This document shows, in pieces, positions 52,370-60,198 of a stretch of 64,000 nucleotides of DNA. Origin of the DNA: Zestosphaera sp. Lineage in GTDB: Archaea > Thermoproteota > Thermoprotei_A > Sulfolobales > NBVN01. The translations under genes and the position numbers were made by a program. Where the stretch lies: assembly GCA_038843015.1 (NCBI GenBank), contig JAWBSH010000004.1:91122-155121 (forward strand). The letters are read 5' to 3'. The notes beneath the pieces are model-generated. The model searched no databases and was not told the DNA's origin. It worked only from the letters and a program-made list of their open reading frames with translations. Within the stretch, counting starts at the first letter, position 1, and each line of letters opens with the position of its first letter.

Positions 52370-54349
52370 ATGAGTGACTTAAGTCAGGATAAGTTGTTGA
52401 GTTTCTACGAGACTATGTTGAAGATCCGAATATTTGAAGAGACTGTAGCTAAGCTGTTTTACAGTAGTGAGATACCTGGCTTCATACACTTATACATCGG
52501 CGAGGAAGCTATAGCTACTGGAGTAATCCACGCGCTGAGAAGAGACGACTACATTGTCAGCACTCACAGGGGTCACGGACACATAATAGCTAAGGGGGTC
52601 GACTTAAAGAAGTTAATGGCAGAGCTGTACGGAAAAGAGACTGGCCTCAACAAAGGTAGGGGAGGTTCTATGCATGCCGTAGACGTGAGTATAGGCGTTA
52701 TGGGAGCTAACGGAATAGTCGGGAGCGGAATAGGTTTAGCAGCGGGTGTCGCTCTAGCTATAAAGTATAGAGGTAAAGATAACGTCGTAGCAGCTTTCTT
52801 CGGTGATGGAGCTTCAAACACTGGAGTCTTCCACGAAACACTAAATATGTCTTCTATATGGAAGCTTCCTGTACTCTTCGTGTGTGAGAATAACATGTAC
52901 GCTGCAACAACACCTGTCAAGAAGTCCTTGTCAGTTGATAGAGTTTCTAAGAGGGCATCAGCATATAACATCGAGGGAGTCACTGTAGATGGGACAAACG
53001 TTGTTGAGGTATACGAGACTGCCGAGAAACTCGTTAAGAAGATAAGAGGCGGTGAGGGGCCCGCGCTACTTGAAGCCCTGACACTCAGGGTAAGAGGGCA
53101 TTTCGAGGGAGACCCGCAACACTACAGACCTAAGGATGAAGTTGAAGAGTTCTTAAGAGAAAGAGACCCGATAGTGAAGTTCCGTGAGTACCTAATTAGT
53201 GAGGGGTTCCTCAACAAAGAAAAAGATGAGGAGATAAAGTCTAGGGTAGAGAAAGAGGTAGCCGAGGCTGTAGACTTCGCTCGGAGTAGTTCCTATCCAA
53301 AACCAGAGACTGCTTTAGATTACGTGTATAGCGAAAACAAGCTAGAATATAAGGAGCCCTCCCAGGGAAATAGAATAATAACCTACGTAGAAGCAGTCAG
53401 AGAAGCGCTAGACTATGAGATGACACTTCACGACGACGTGATAGTTCTGGGTGAGGATGTAGTAGCTGCCGGAGTATGGGGAGTTACTAAGGGTCTAGCA
53501 GCTAAGCACGGTGCTGACGTGCGCGTCATAGACACCCCAATCTCTGAAGACGGCTTCACTCTAATCGCCGTAGGTGCTGCGATGGCCGGGCTTAGAGTAG
53601 TTGTAGAGCATCGTTTCGCTGACTTCCTCTACCTGGCCATGAACGCCATATTTAATCATGCAGCTAAGTTAAGGTACATGAGCGGGGGTCAATTCAAGAT
53701 ACCCATCTTAGTGCGCGCCGCGATAGGCGCTGGAATCTCGGCTGCCGCTCAACACTCATCAACGAACGCGTCAATGTTTGTTAATCATCCTGGCTTGAAG
53801 GTAGTAGCTCCAGCCACTCCCTACGACGCTAAAGGACTTTTCCTCGCTTCGATACGTGACGGCAATCCAGTCATATTCTTAGAACATAAGAAGCTTTACA
53901 GAATGAGCGGGCCGGTGCCGGAGGAGGAGTATGTGATACCTCTCGGTAAGGCAAGTATTAAGAAAGAAGGCAGTGACGTGACTATAGTTACTTATTCTTA
54001 TATGCTACATGAAACTCTTGAAGCAGCTAAGGAACTTAGAGAGAGATACGGTATTGACGCAGAAGTAATCGACTTAAGGACTCTCTACCCGCTAGATCGT
54101 AAGACCTTGAGAGAGTCTGTTGAGAAGACTATGAAGTTAGTTGTAGTTGACGAGGGTTGGGGACCTTGCGGTATCTCTTCAGAAGTTATAGCTACTGTTG
54201 AGGAGGAGGCTTTCGGCTACCTAGACTCTAGGCCTGTAAGAATCAACGCAGGCCACGCACCAATACCCTTCAGTCCAACACTAGAGAAAGAGATCCTGCC
54301 TAATAAAGACAAGATAGTCAAGTCTATTCTAGCAATGTTCAAGAGGTGA
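52370..54349 (+). CDS. 2-Oxoacid dehydrogenase E1, alpha and beta subunits fused
   Basis: One 659-aa chain holds a complete E1alpha (about 1-330, with thiamine-diphosphate motif GDGASNTGVFHETLNMSSIWKLPVLFVCENN) and a complete E1beta (about 340-659, with VLGEDVVAAGVWGVTKGL, RVIDTPISEDGF and EHRFADFLYLAMNAIFNHAAKLRYMSGG). Most archaeal and bacterial relatives of the acetoin/pyruvate/branched-chain type have two genes. I chose ATG at 52370, with GGTG ahead; GTG at 52361 would add three residues. E2 overlaps it by 4 bases. The substrate could be pyruvate, a branched 2-oxoacid or acetoin. Confidence 0.93.
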   Translation: MSDLSQDKLLSFYETMLKIRIFEETVAKLFYSSEIPGFIHLYIGEEAIATGVIHALRRDDYIVSTHRGHGHIIAKGVDLKKLMAELYGKETGLNKGRGGSMHAVDVSIGVMGANGIVGSGIGLAAGVALAIKYRGKDNVVAAFFGDGASNTGVFHETLNMSSIWKLPVLFVCENNMYAATTPVKKSLSVDRVSKRASAYNIEGVTVDGTNVVEVYETAEKLVKKIRGGEGPALLEALTLRVRGHFEGDPQHYRPKDEVEEFLRERDPIVKFREYLISEGFLNKEKDEEIKSRVEKEVAEAVDFARSSSYPKPETALDYVYSENKLEYKEPSQGNRIITYVEAVREALDYEMTLHDDVIVLGEDVVAAGVWGVTKGLAAKHGADVRVIDTPISEDGFTLIAVGAAMAGLRVVVEHRFADFLYLAMNAIFNHAAKLRYMSGGQFKIPILVRAAIGAGISAAAQHSSTNASMFVNHPGLKVVAPATPYDAKGLFLASIRDGNPVIFLEHKKLYRMSGPVPEEEYVIPLGKASIKKEGSDVTIVTYSYMLHETLEAAKELRERYGIDAEVIDLRTLYPLDRKTLRESVEKTMKLVVVDEGWGPCGISSEVIATVEEEAFGYLDSRPVRINAGHAPIPFSPTLEKEILPNKDKIVKSILAMFKR

Positions 54350-55560
54350 TTGTAGTGGTTATAGAAGTAAAGATGCCCAAGCTAGGCCTAACCATGGTTG
54401 AGGGGAGAATAATTGAGTGGTTGAAGAAAGTCGGAGATAGAGTCGAAGCTGATGAAATCATAGCAACCATAGAGACTGAAAAACTTGTCGGGGATGTCAA
54501 GGCACCGGCTTCAGGCTTCCTAGCTAAGATACTCTACGAGGAAGGTAGTAAGGTTAAGATCAATGAAACGATAGCCCTGATAGCTGAGAGCAAGGAAGAG
54601 TTAGAGAGGATCATTTCGGGAGTGCCTACACAACCAACTCCTACGATATCTGAAGGAAAGGCTGAGATGGCAGGAATTTCTGGAGTTGTTCAAGCCAAGC
54701 CTGTAGGTAAGGTTAGGGCGACTCCCGCCGCAAGAAAACTGGCTGAAGAATTAGGGGTTAGCTTAGATGATGTATGGAGGCATTTTCCAGACAGGGAAAT
54801 AATATCTCAGGAAGAAGTTAAAGCTTACGTAGAGAAGATAAAGAGTGTAGCTCCCAAGGTGGTTGAAGCAGGCCTGACAGTGCTTGAGGAGAGGACTCTA
54901 AGTCCTATGAGGCTTAGGATAGCTGAAAATCTGATTAGGTCTGCTAGAGAGATGGTTTTGACTACTATAACTATGGAAGTCAACGCAGACAGGTTAGAAG
55001 AACTTAGAAATGCGTTACCTAAAGACAGGAGACCTTCGGTGACTGCCTTCATTGTGAAGGCGTTAGCTAGTGCTCTGAGAGACTACAGAGAATTTAACGC
55101 GAGCTTAGAAGGTAATAAGTTGAGGATATATAGAGACATAAACGTTGGTGTGGCAGTAGCTCTTGAAGGAGGGTTAATCGTTCCAGTCGTAAGGAACGCT
55201 GATACTAAGACGGTATTTCAGATATCCGCGGAGCTAGAAGAATTAGCTAAGAAGGCTCGTGAAGGCTCTCTAAGCTTAGAAGAAGTGGCGGGTGCGACGA
55301 TAACGGTCTCTAATCTAGGCATGTATGATGTTGATGTTTTCACACCTATTATTTATCCAGGGCACGTAGCGATACTGGGTGTTGGCAGAATACACGACAA
55401 GGTAGTCGTAGAGCCCACCAAAGGGTTCACTACGAGAAAGTATCTCGTACTGAGCCTCACGTTTGACCACAGAGTAACTGACGGTGCACAAGCCGCTCTC
55501 TTCCTGAGGAAGGTCAGGGAATACATCGAGAATCCATACCTACTGGTAGTGACGGGCTGA
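54346..55560 (+). CDS. Dihydrolipoamide acyltransferase E2
   Basis: This 404-aa protein has an N-terminal lipoyl domain with the lipoylated Lys in ETEKLVGDVKAPASG, a linker, and a peripheral-subunit-binding domain (VRATPAARKLAEELGVSLDDV, about 124-165). The catalytic domain carries the DHRVTDG motif and ends in REYIENPYLLV. All parts are present, so the complex should be functional once lipoylated by LplA/LplB. The start is GTG at 54346 or 54355. No E3 gene follows; the next gene is convergent. Confidence 0.95.
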   Translation: MIVVVIEVKMPKLGLTMVEGRIIEWLKKVGDRVEADEIIATIETEKLVGDVKAPASGFLAKILYEEGSKVKINETIALIAESKEELERIISGVPTQPTPTISEGKAEMAGISGVVQAKPVGKVRATPAARKLAEELGVSLDDVWRHFPDREIISQEEVKAYVEKIKSVAPKVVEAGLTVLEERTLSPMRLRIAENLIRSAREMVLTTITMEVNADRLEELRNALPKDRRPSVTAFIVKALASALRDYREFNASLEGNKLRIYRDINVGVAVALEGGLIVPVVRNADTKTVFQISAELEELAKKAREGSLSLEEVAGATITVSNLGMYDVDVFTPIIYPGHVAILGVGRIHDKVVVEPTKGFTTRKYLVLSLTFDHRVTDGAQAALFLRKVREYIENPYLLVVTG

Positions 55561-55567
55561 AATACAC

Positions 55568-56929
55568 CTAACTATAAGCATGTCTCACGTATTTTATGAC
55601 TTCCTCAGCGATCTTCTCTGATTTCATGTATGTTGCGTCCATGTTTAGGTATTCCCAAGCACCGAACCTTCCGTTTATGAATACTCCCAGCTTCCTTAAT
55701 TCCTCTTCTGCTTTCTTGAGTATTTCAGGCCTGTTTTTGTCGTATATTATGTAGGCGTCCCTCCAGCGCCATACTTTGCTGACCTCAAGTTCAGGATTCT
55801 TTACTAGACCTATCTCTAGCAAGTCTTCGTAAGACTTCCTAACTAACTGGTCTTCAGGCACTGACCTCAGCTCGTCTTCGTTCTTGAAAGAGACTTCAGC
55901 TATTATGGAGGCTCCCTCAGGCGGCGCGTTACTTCTAGAGAAATTACTTAATACTGCTATCCTGTGTGGTAGGTGTTTCTTGTCTGGTAGGTATACCCAG
56001 TGGTAAGGTCTTACCTCACCTTTGATTCCCAGCCCTACTACAGCTATCGGTACTGACCTCAATTTCTCGAGGTCATTACTTAATCCTCCTAGAATTTCTT
56101 TGAAGGTATCACGTGATCTCTTTAATGATGCTGTATACACGACGGAGACACACTCAAAACAGTAGTCTCTAGTCTCTACTAACAGTCTATCCCTGCTTGA
56201 GAAGCTAACTCTCTTTACTTCCTGATTAGTAAGTACCTCAACTCTCTTACTACTCAGTATCTCGCTAAGTAATCCTTGCACGAGTGCTTCAATACCTCCT
56301 GATGTGGGGTAGTAGAAAGTGAGCTGGTGTGTGTACCCCTCTACGTTAATCCCTACAGCACTCATTATTATCTCCTTAATCGGCGGTGTAGGTACTCTGC
56401 CCTCAACCCATTCGAGAGTTATCTCGCTTAAGTCTGTCTTCCATATCTTTTCGTTGTAGGGTATTAGATACTTGCTAGCTATACCTTCACCAAACACGTA
56501 GGGTAGCCACTCAAGAAAGTTTTGAGGTTCTCTCAACTCATTCTTTAGTCTCTTAACATACGCTTCTACGGCACCCCAAACACACTCGAATCTCTCTTCT
56601 GGCGGGAGGTCGTGCAAGCCGTTCTCGAAGGGGTACTTAACGTATGTGCCCTTATAATATACTTTAGTATTTCTGTAGTGCTTCACATGATTACCCTTAA
56701 GAAAAGAGAGCATTTCTTTGAGTTTATCGAGGTGTTTACTGAATATTATGTGTGAGCCGCCAATATCGAATAGGTAACCACCTAACATCTCACTCTTAAG
56801 TAGTCCGCCGACCTTGTTGCTAGATTCTAACACTGTTATCTTCAGGTCCTCTCTTCTCCTCAGTAAGTGGTATGCGGTGGAGAGCCCTGCTAGCCCTCCA
56901 CCAACGACACACACTCTCTTATTACTCAA
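55568..56929 (-). CDS. FAD-dependent amine-oxidase/UDP-galactopyranose-mutase-like protein
   Basis: This 453-aa flavoprotein has the dinucleotide-binding VVGGGLAGLSTAYHL, then VGGLLKSEMLGGYLFDIGGSHIIF, as in protoporphyrinogen oxidase, phytoene desaturase and UGM relatives. NEKIWKTDLSEITLEWVEGRVPTPP and YYPTSGGIEALVQGL are closer to the UGM/NAD(P)-binding sugar-related group. Its reaction is unknown. It overlaps the PPC-domain gene by 4 bases. Confidence 0.78.
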   Translation of the reverse strand: MSNKRVCVVGGGLAGLSTAYHLLRRREDLKITVLESSNKVGGLLKSEMLGGYLFDIGGSHIIFSKHLDKLKEMLSFLKGNHVKHYRNTKVYYKGTYVKYPFENGLHDLPPEERFECVWGAVEAYVKRLKNELREPQNFLEWLPYVFGEGIASKYLIPYNEKIWKTDLSEITLEWVEGRVPTPPIKEIIMSAVGINVEGYTHQLTFYYPTSGGIEALVQGLLSEILSSKRVEVLTNQEVKRVSFSSRDRLLVETRDYCFECVSVVYTASLKRSRDTFKEILGGLSNDLEKLRSVPIAVVGLGIKGEVRPYHWVYLPDKKHLPHRIAVLSNFSRSNAPPEGASIIAEVSFKNEDELRSVPEDQLVRKSYEDLLEIGLVKNPELEVSKVWRWRDAYIIYDKNRPEILKKAEEELRKLGVFINGRFGAWEYLNMDATYMKSEKIAEEVIKYVRHAYS

Positions 56930-57324
56930 CCTACGTCCCTATGCCTGAATACTTTCTTAAGCTCCTCACCAACTTCTACTAAGAATATCTCTATGTGTGG
57001 CCTCACAACACCTCTAACTAGATGACCTCCCTTAACTCCCAAGTCTCTTCGACTAAGTGTTACGTGAAGGTGGGTGAAGACCGTGCCGTTGCTTCTCAGT
57101 AAGTAATTGCCTACTAGTGAGACTACCTCGATCATCCCTTCCTCACCCGAGTCTATGAATTCCGTCACGTAGGTTGAGGTTACTGGGTTGAAGTACCCTA
57201 TTTCGGCTTTCTTAAGGCCGCCGATCCCTATCATGAAGCCTCCCTTAAGTCTTTCCTCAAGTATTATTCTCTCTATAGTGTCGGGGAGTATAGAACCTTC
57301 CTCTAGCTTGACAGCCTTAATCAA
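56926..57324 (-). CDS. PPC (DUF296) domain protein
   Basis: This 132-aa single-domain protein of the plant-and-prokaryote-conserved family has GGFMIGIGGLKKAEIGYFN and the metal/DNA-associated THLHVTLSRRDLGVKGGHLV. The domain trimerises; in plants it occurs in AT-hook proteins, and in prokaryotes the function is not established. It is the first gene of a two-gene operon with the flavoprotein and divergent from the RecA-like ATPase gene. Confidence 0.85.
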   Translation of the reverse strand: MIKAVKLEEGSILPDTIERIILEERLKGGFMIGIGGLKKAEIGYFNPVTSTYVTEFIDSGEEGMIEVVSLVGNYLLRSNGTVFTHLHVTLSRRDLGVKGGHLVRGVVRPHIEIFLVEVGEELKKVFRHRDVG

Positions 57325-57384
57325 CTACTTCACCTACTTATGTGTATTAGTTAAGTTTTAATAATTTGTTTCTAGATATTGTAG

Positions 57385-58212
57385 TTGGTGTGTTTAGTGA
57401 GTAAGGTGTTCTCGACTGGAGTAAACCCTCTAAATATCGCTCTACCTGCTGGGATACCTTACGGGTCATTAACTCTGCTCTTAGGTCCTGGAGGCGTTGG
57501 TAAGTCTGTGATGCTCGCCAACTTATCGTGGAATTTCTTGAGAGACTCTAAGAATGCGGTAGTTTACGTGACTTTCGATGATTCTCCTGACGCTCTGCTC
57601 GCTCTCTACGACTACTTCAAGTGGGATGTTAGCAGGTATGTTAGTGAGGGTAGGTTCAAGATAGTAGATTGCTTTAGCTTTAGGTTAGGTCCATTCAAGA
57701 AGTCTGTCGGCGGGGTTGTTAGGGAGTTGGAGGTTAGAGACCTTAATTCTCTAATATATGCTGTGAGTGACGCGTCAAGCCCTACGAGAGGCTCTACGAT
57801 GGTCTTGATAGACTCACTCAACGAGTTGATTCTAAAGTTTGAGGTTTCTCAGTTTCTAGACTTTATAAAGAGTCTTCGAGCAATAGTCGGTAAGGGCTTG
57901 GGGAACATAGTTATTGCCACAATACACACGACAACAGAGACGTTTCAGGAAGTAGTTAACTACTTAGAGTACCTAGTTGATGGAGTTATTGAGACTAGGT
58001 TCAACCCCTCACTCATGGAGTACGGGATACCGGTCAAGGAACTCTTAGTTAGGAAGATGAGGGGCGTGCCAACAAACCCTGTGTGGATACCCTACGTAAT
58101 AAGTAGTGAAGGAATAGCTGCAGTAGACCCTCAAAAACTAGCCAAGGTACTACAAGAGAAAGTGAGGGAAGTAGAGAGCCTGAAGAAGATGCTCTCAGGT
58201 AGTGAAGATTGA
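57385..58212 (+). CDS. RecA-superfamily ATPase (KaiC-like)
   Basis: This 275-aa protein has Walker A GPGGVGKS (34-41), VVYVTFDDSPDAL and the Walker B strand TMVLIDSLNELI, in the single-domain KaiC/RadB-like layout widespread in archaea. Such proteins are proposed to work in signalling or DNA-related processes without a defined role. The first codons are ambiguous: TTG at 57385, GTG at 57388 or GTG at 57397. A ferredoxin gene overlaps its stop codon by 4 bases, suggesting one transcript. Confidence 0.82.
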   Translation: MVCLVSKVFSTGVNPLNIALPAGIPYGSLTLLLGPGGVGKSVMLANLSWNFLRDSKNAVVYVTFDDSPDALLALYDYFKWDVSRYVSEGRFKIVDCFSFRLGPFKKSVGGVVRELEVRDLNSLIYAVSDASSPTRGSTMVLIDSLNELILKFEVSQFLDFIKSLRAIVGKGLGNIVIATIHTTTETFQEVVNYLEYLVDGVIETRFNPSLMEYGIPVKELLVRKMRGVPTNPVWIPYVISSEGIAAVDPQKLAKVLQEKVREVESLKKMLSGSED

Positions 58213-58436
58213 GAGTAACTATAACAGTAGAACCAACATGCAATCTCTGCGGAGAATGCGTAAACTACTGTCCAACAAAAGTCTACAGAATAGAAGAAAA
58301 CAAACTCATATACGAACAAGAAAAATGCATATACTGCAAAGCGTGCGAACCACTATGCCCGCAAAAAGCAATAAAAGTCAAAGCAGAACACAACACACTA
58401 AAACATAAACAAACAACAATTACGAAACACTTTTAA
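58209..58436 (+). CDS. Ferredoxin with two 4Fe-4S clusters
   Basis: This 75-aa protein has two C-x2-C-x2-C-x3-C motifs (Cys 11/14/17/21 and 40/43/46/50), each binding a 4Fe-4S cluster. The start TTG at 58209 lies in the stop codon of the RecA-like gene. Codon use is strikingly A-rich, and the last 20 residues are a basic, Thr/His/Lys-rich tail (HNTLKHKQTTITKHF). The gene ends 25 bases before tRNA-Ser. Confidence 0.88.
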   Translation: MRVTITVEPTCNLCGECVNYCPTKVYRIEENKLIYEQEKCIYCKACEPLCPQKAIKVKAEHNTLKHKQTTITKHF

Positions 58437-58654
58437 CCCTCGAATAAAAAGAAATAATAGAGCCGGGGTCGCCTAGCCTGGTAGGGCGCCGGCCTGCTAA
58501 GCCGGTGGGGGAACACCCCGCGCGGGTTCAAATCCCGCCCCCGGCGCCACCCCTCATAAACACCCACGATACCCTCCACAGGACCAACGTACTTATCCCC
58601 ATGGTATAGGTAGAACCTACCCTTCACAACTTTAACCCTCCAGGTAGAGGGCAT
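58433..58654 (-). pseudogene. SSV-type integrase N-terminal fragment reading into tRNA-Ser (attachment site)
   Basis: From ATG at 58654 the frame reads WRVKVVKGRFYLYHGDKYVGP for about 35 codons. It then enters the antisense strand of the tRNA 3' end (GRDLNPR from the T-arm) and runs through to a chance stop at 58433. SSV1 integrase has the same order, KGRYYVY ... RYVGPL and then PPGFEPG from its tRNA. In SSV-type integration the gene is split at the tRNA, leaving this N-terminal piece. The start has GGGGGT ahead and a TATA-like TTTTTATACC about 40 bases upstream, so it may still be expressed. The catalytic domain is absent. Confidence 0.7.
58462..58549 (+). tRNA. tRNA-Ser (anticodon GCT), CCA encoded
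   Basis: The seven-base acceptor stem GCCGGGG pairs with CCCCGGC at 58539-58545, followed by discriminator G and encoded CCA. The anticodon stem CCGGC/GCCGG encloses CTGCTAA, giving anticodon GCT. A long variable arm (TGGGGGAACACCCC) is diagnostic of a type II tRNA. The T stem GCGGG/CCCGC encloses TTCAAAT. The 3' half serves as the attachment core for the adjoining integrase fragment. Confidence 0.97.
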
Positions 58655-58780
58655 TGGTTACCCCCGCGATGTGGATACACCTTCGAGGTATAAAAAGTAT
58701 ATTGAGAGACTTGATGGAGGGGTAACTCTATGATAACTCTAGGACTTCGTAGATTGTTGAGGGCTAGATCTACTCACTAG
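58655..58780 (+). promoter_or_regulatory. Divergent promoter region with a 16-codon orphan ORF
   Basis: TATAAAAAG at 58690-58698 and GGAGGGG at 58717-58723 form a textbook promoter and ribosome-binding site before ATG at 58730. That frame stops after 16 codons (58780). It diverges from the integrase fragment, whose own promoter shares this interval. It is probably the front end of a gene lost from the integrated element. Confidence 0.45.
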
Positions 58781-59140
58781 GGTGGAGTTCGTGAGGGTCT
58801 TGTTCACCGGGGGCGGGTTTTATCAGTCATAATATGGGATTCAGGTTTCATATAGGTCGGTGTTGTTTGTTATCAACTCTTGGCTTCACAGGCCTTAGGT
58901 CTCCTTTCATCAGAGGCCTATTGTAAGTGGATTGATCGCCTTTGATAGGTTCAAGGCGATTCATGCTGGGGGAAGAATTCAGGTGCATGGTGAACTCGTT
59001 GGAGAAACAGAGGATTACTTCCAGGGCTATCTCTTCAGTGTATTATTTAGCCTCGGCGAATGGATGTGAGGATAAAGACCATTCACAGGTAATAAGGTGC
59101 CTCTCGAGCGCGTCATAGTAGTTGGTTACTCGTATCGAGA
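58781..59140. other. Non-coding or decayed interval in the integrated region
   Basis: No complete gene is visible. A 45-codon plus-strand frame at 58932-59069 (from TTG, reading LIAFDRFKAIHAGGRIQVHG and ending FSLGEWM) has natural-looking composition and may be a fragment. I cannot name its family. Confidence 0.3.
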
Positions 59141-59286
59141 AAAACAAAAACCGTATCCCCGAGCCCCGCTCTATGTGTGGTAGGGGTGACGCGCCTGAGA
59201 CCAGGCGCCGGGCTGAACCCTAAAAATTGGAAAGTAGCTCTAAACCTCCTCCAGAACCCCGCACTTTAGGGCGGGGAGGAGTTCAG
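59141..59286 (+). mobile_element. Solitary IS200/IS605-type right end, second copy
   Basis: It aligns with 61538-61677 from AAAACAAAAACC to the terminal TCAG, and with 28091-28205 from the GTAGGGGT region on. The stem GCGCC/GGCGC, the CTCC segment facing GGGG, and the final CCCCGCACTTTAGGGCGGGG hairpin are preserved. The border reads GGAGTTCAG, one base different from the others. No TnpB frame is adjacent. Bases from 59287 on would form the guide. Confidence 0.55.
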
Positions 59287-59492
59287 GTACTTCTTCTTGT
59301 AGAGGTCAAGAGGGCATCTGTGGGATATGTGCTATGCTGATGAGCTGATTATGCGGGTTTCTGGCAGTTAAGTATGTTGTCGGTTAGTCGATCTATATGA
59401 GGTTTAGTGTGAATGGCTTGATGGATAGGAAAGTAAGTTAGTATAGAGGTTGTAACATCTAGACTTATATACCGATATTAGTATATCTAGGT
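59287..59492. promoter_or_regulatory. Upstream region and promoter of vapBC-1
   Basis: CTTATATA at 59464-59471 is the TATA box. GATAT (59474-59478) and ATATC (59483-59487) form an inverted repeat between it and the start, well placed for autoregulation by the antitoxin. The stretch 59399-59541 is repeated, diverged, at 63147-63298. Confidence 0.5.
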
Positions 59493-59774
59493 GTGGGAAT
59501 TGGAATGGGTAAGGTTAAGACTAGTATTTATGTTGATGAGGATCTCTGGAAGGAGTTCAAGAAGATTGCTTCTTCAAGGGATCAAGAGCTTAGTGAAGCT
59601 CTAGAGAGGCTTCTTAGAGAAGAGCTTATGGTGGATCTAGAGGTTGCTATCAGAGAGCTTGTTGACGAACTAGATACGGAACTGGATTTCAAACCTGTTA
59701 AGGCGAAGGCCCCCGTTAGTGAACTTGTTAGAGAGATGCGGGATGAGAGAGAAAGTCGTTTACTTAGACAGTAG
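59493..59774 (+). CDS. vapB: Antitoxin of VapBC module 1 (ribbon-helix-helix)
   Basis: This protein of up to 93 aa has an N-terminal RHH motif, KVKTSIYVDEDLWKEFKKIASSRDQELSEALERLL, and an acidic C-terminal part that should wrap the toxin. The start is GTG at 59493 (leaderless relative to the TATA box) or ATG at 59505. The 3' end overlaps vapC by 32 bases. A truncated second copy of its promoter and first codons is found at 63147-63297. Confidence 0.85.
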   Translation: MGIGMGKVKTSIYVDEDLWKEFKKIASSRDQELSEALERLLREELMVDLEVAIRELVDELDTELDFKPVKAKAPVSELVREMRDERESRLLRQ

Positions 59775-60198
59775 CGTCATTGTTAAGAGGTACATCGAAG
59801 AACCCGGTAGCGAATACGTAGGACAGCTATACGTGCAGGCTTACAATGGCTTAATCAAGATATCTTTCAGTCTCTGGAATATCGGTGAAGTACTTGGAGT
59901 TCTGGATAAGTCGAGAACAAGAGAGATCATTACAGCTGAGGACTACCAAGTAGTTAAGAAACGATTCTTGAGCGAAACTCTAAGGCTTACTAAGCTTGGG
60001 TACCTGGTTACTGTACCAGTTAAATTATCTACGCTTAGAATAGCCTGGAAAATCGTTGAGAAACACCACATATACCAAGCAGATGCGCTACAGATAGCCT
60101 CAGCAAAATCAATAAATGCAGACGAGTTCCTAGTCGCAGATAAGAAGCTCCACCAAGTAGCACTAGAAGAAGGATTAAACTCTAGCTACATCACTTAA
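59743..60198 (+). CDS. vapC: PIN-domain toxin VapC, module 1
   Basis: This 151-aa PIN ribonuclease has VVYLDSSVIVKRYIEE with the first catalytic Asp, Glu in NIGEVLGVL, Asp in YQADALQIASA and the closing Asp of EFLVADKKLHQVA. All four acidic residues of the PIN active site are visible. I take ATG at 59743 as the start; the frame is open from GTG 59719. It overlaps vapB, the usual toxin-antitoxin arrangement. Confidence 0.87.
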   Translation: MREKVVYLDSSVIVKRYIEEPGSEYVGQLYVQAYNGLIKISFSLWNIGEVLGVLDKSRTREIITAEDYQVVKKRFLSETLRLTKLGYLVTVPVKLSTLRIAWKIVEKHHIYQADALQIASAKSINADEFLVADKKLHQVALEEGLNSSYIT

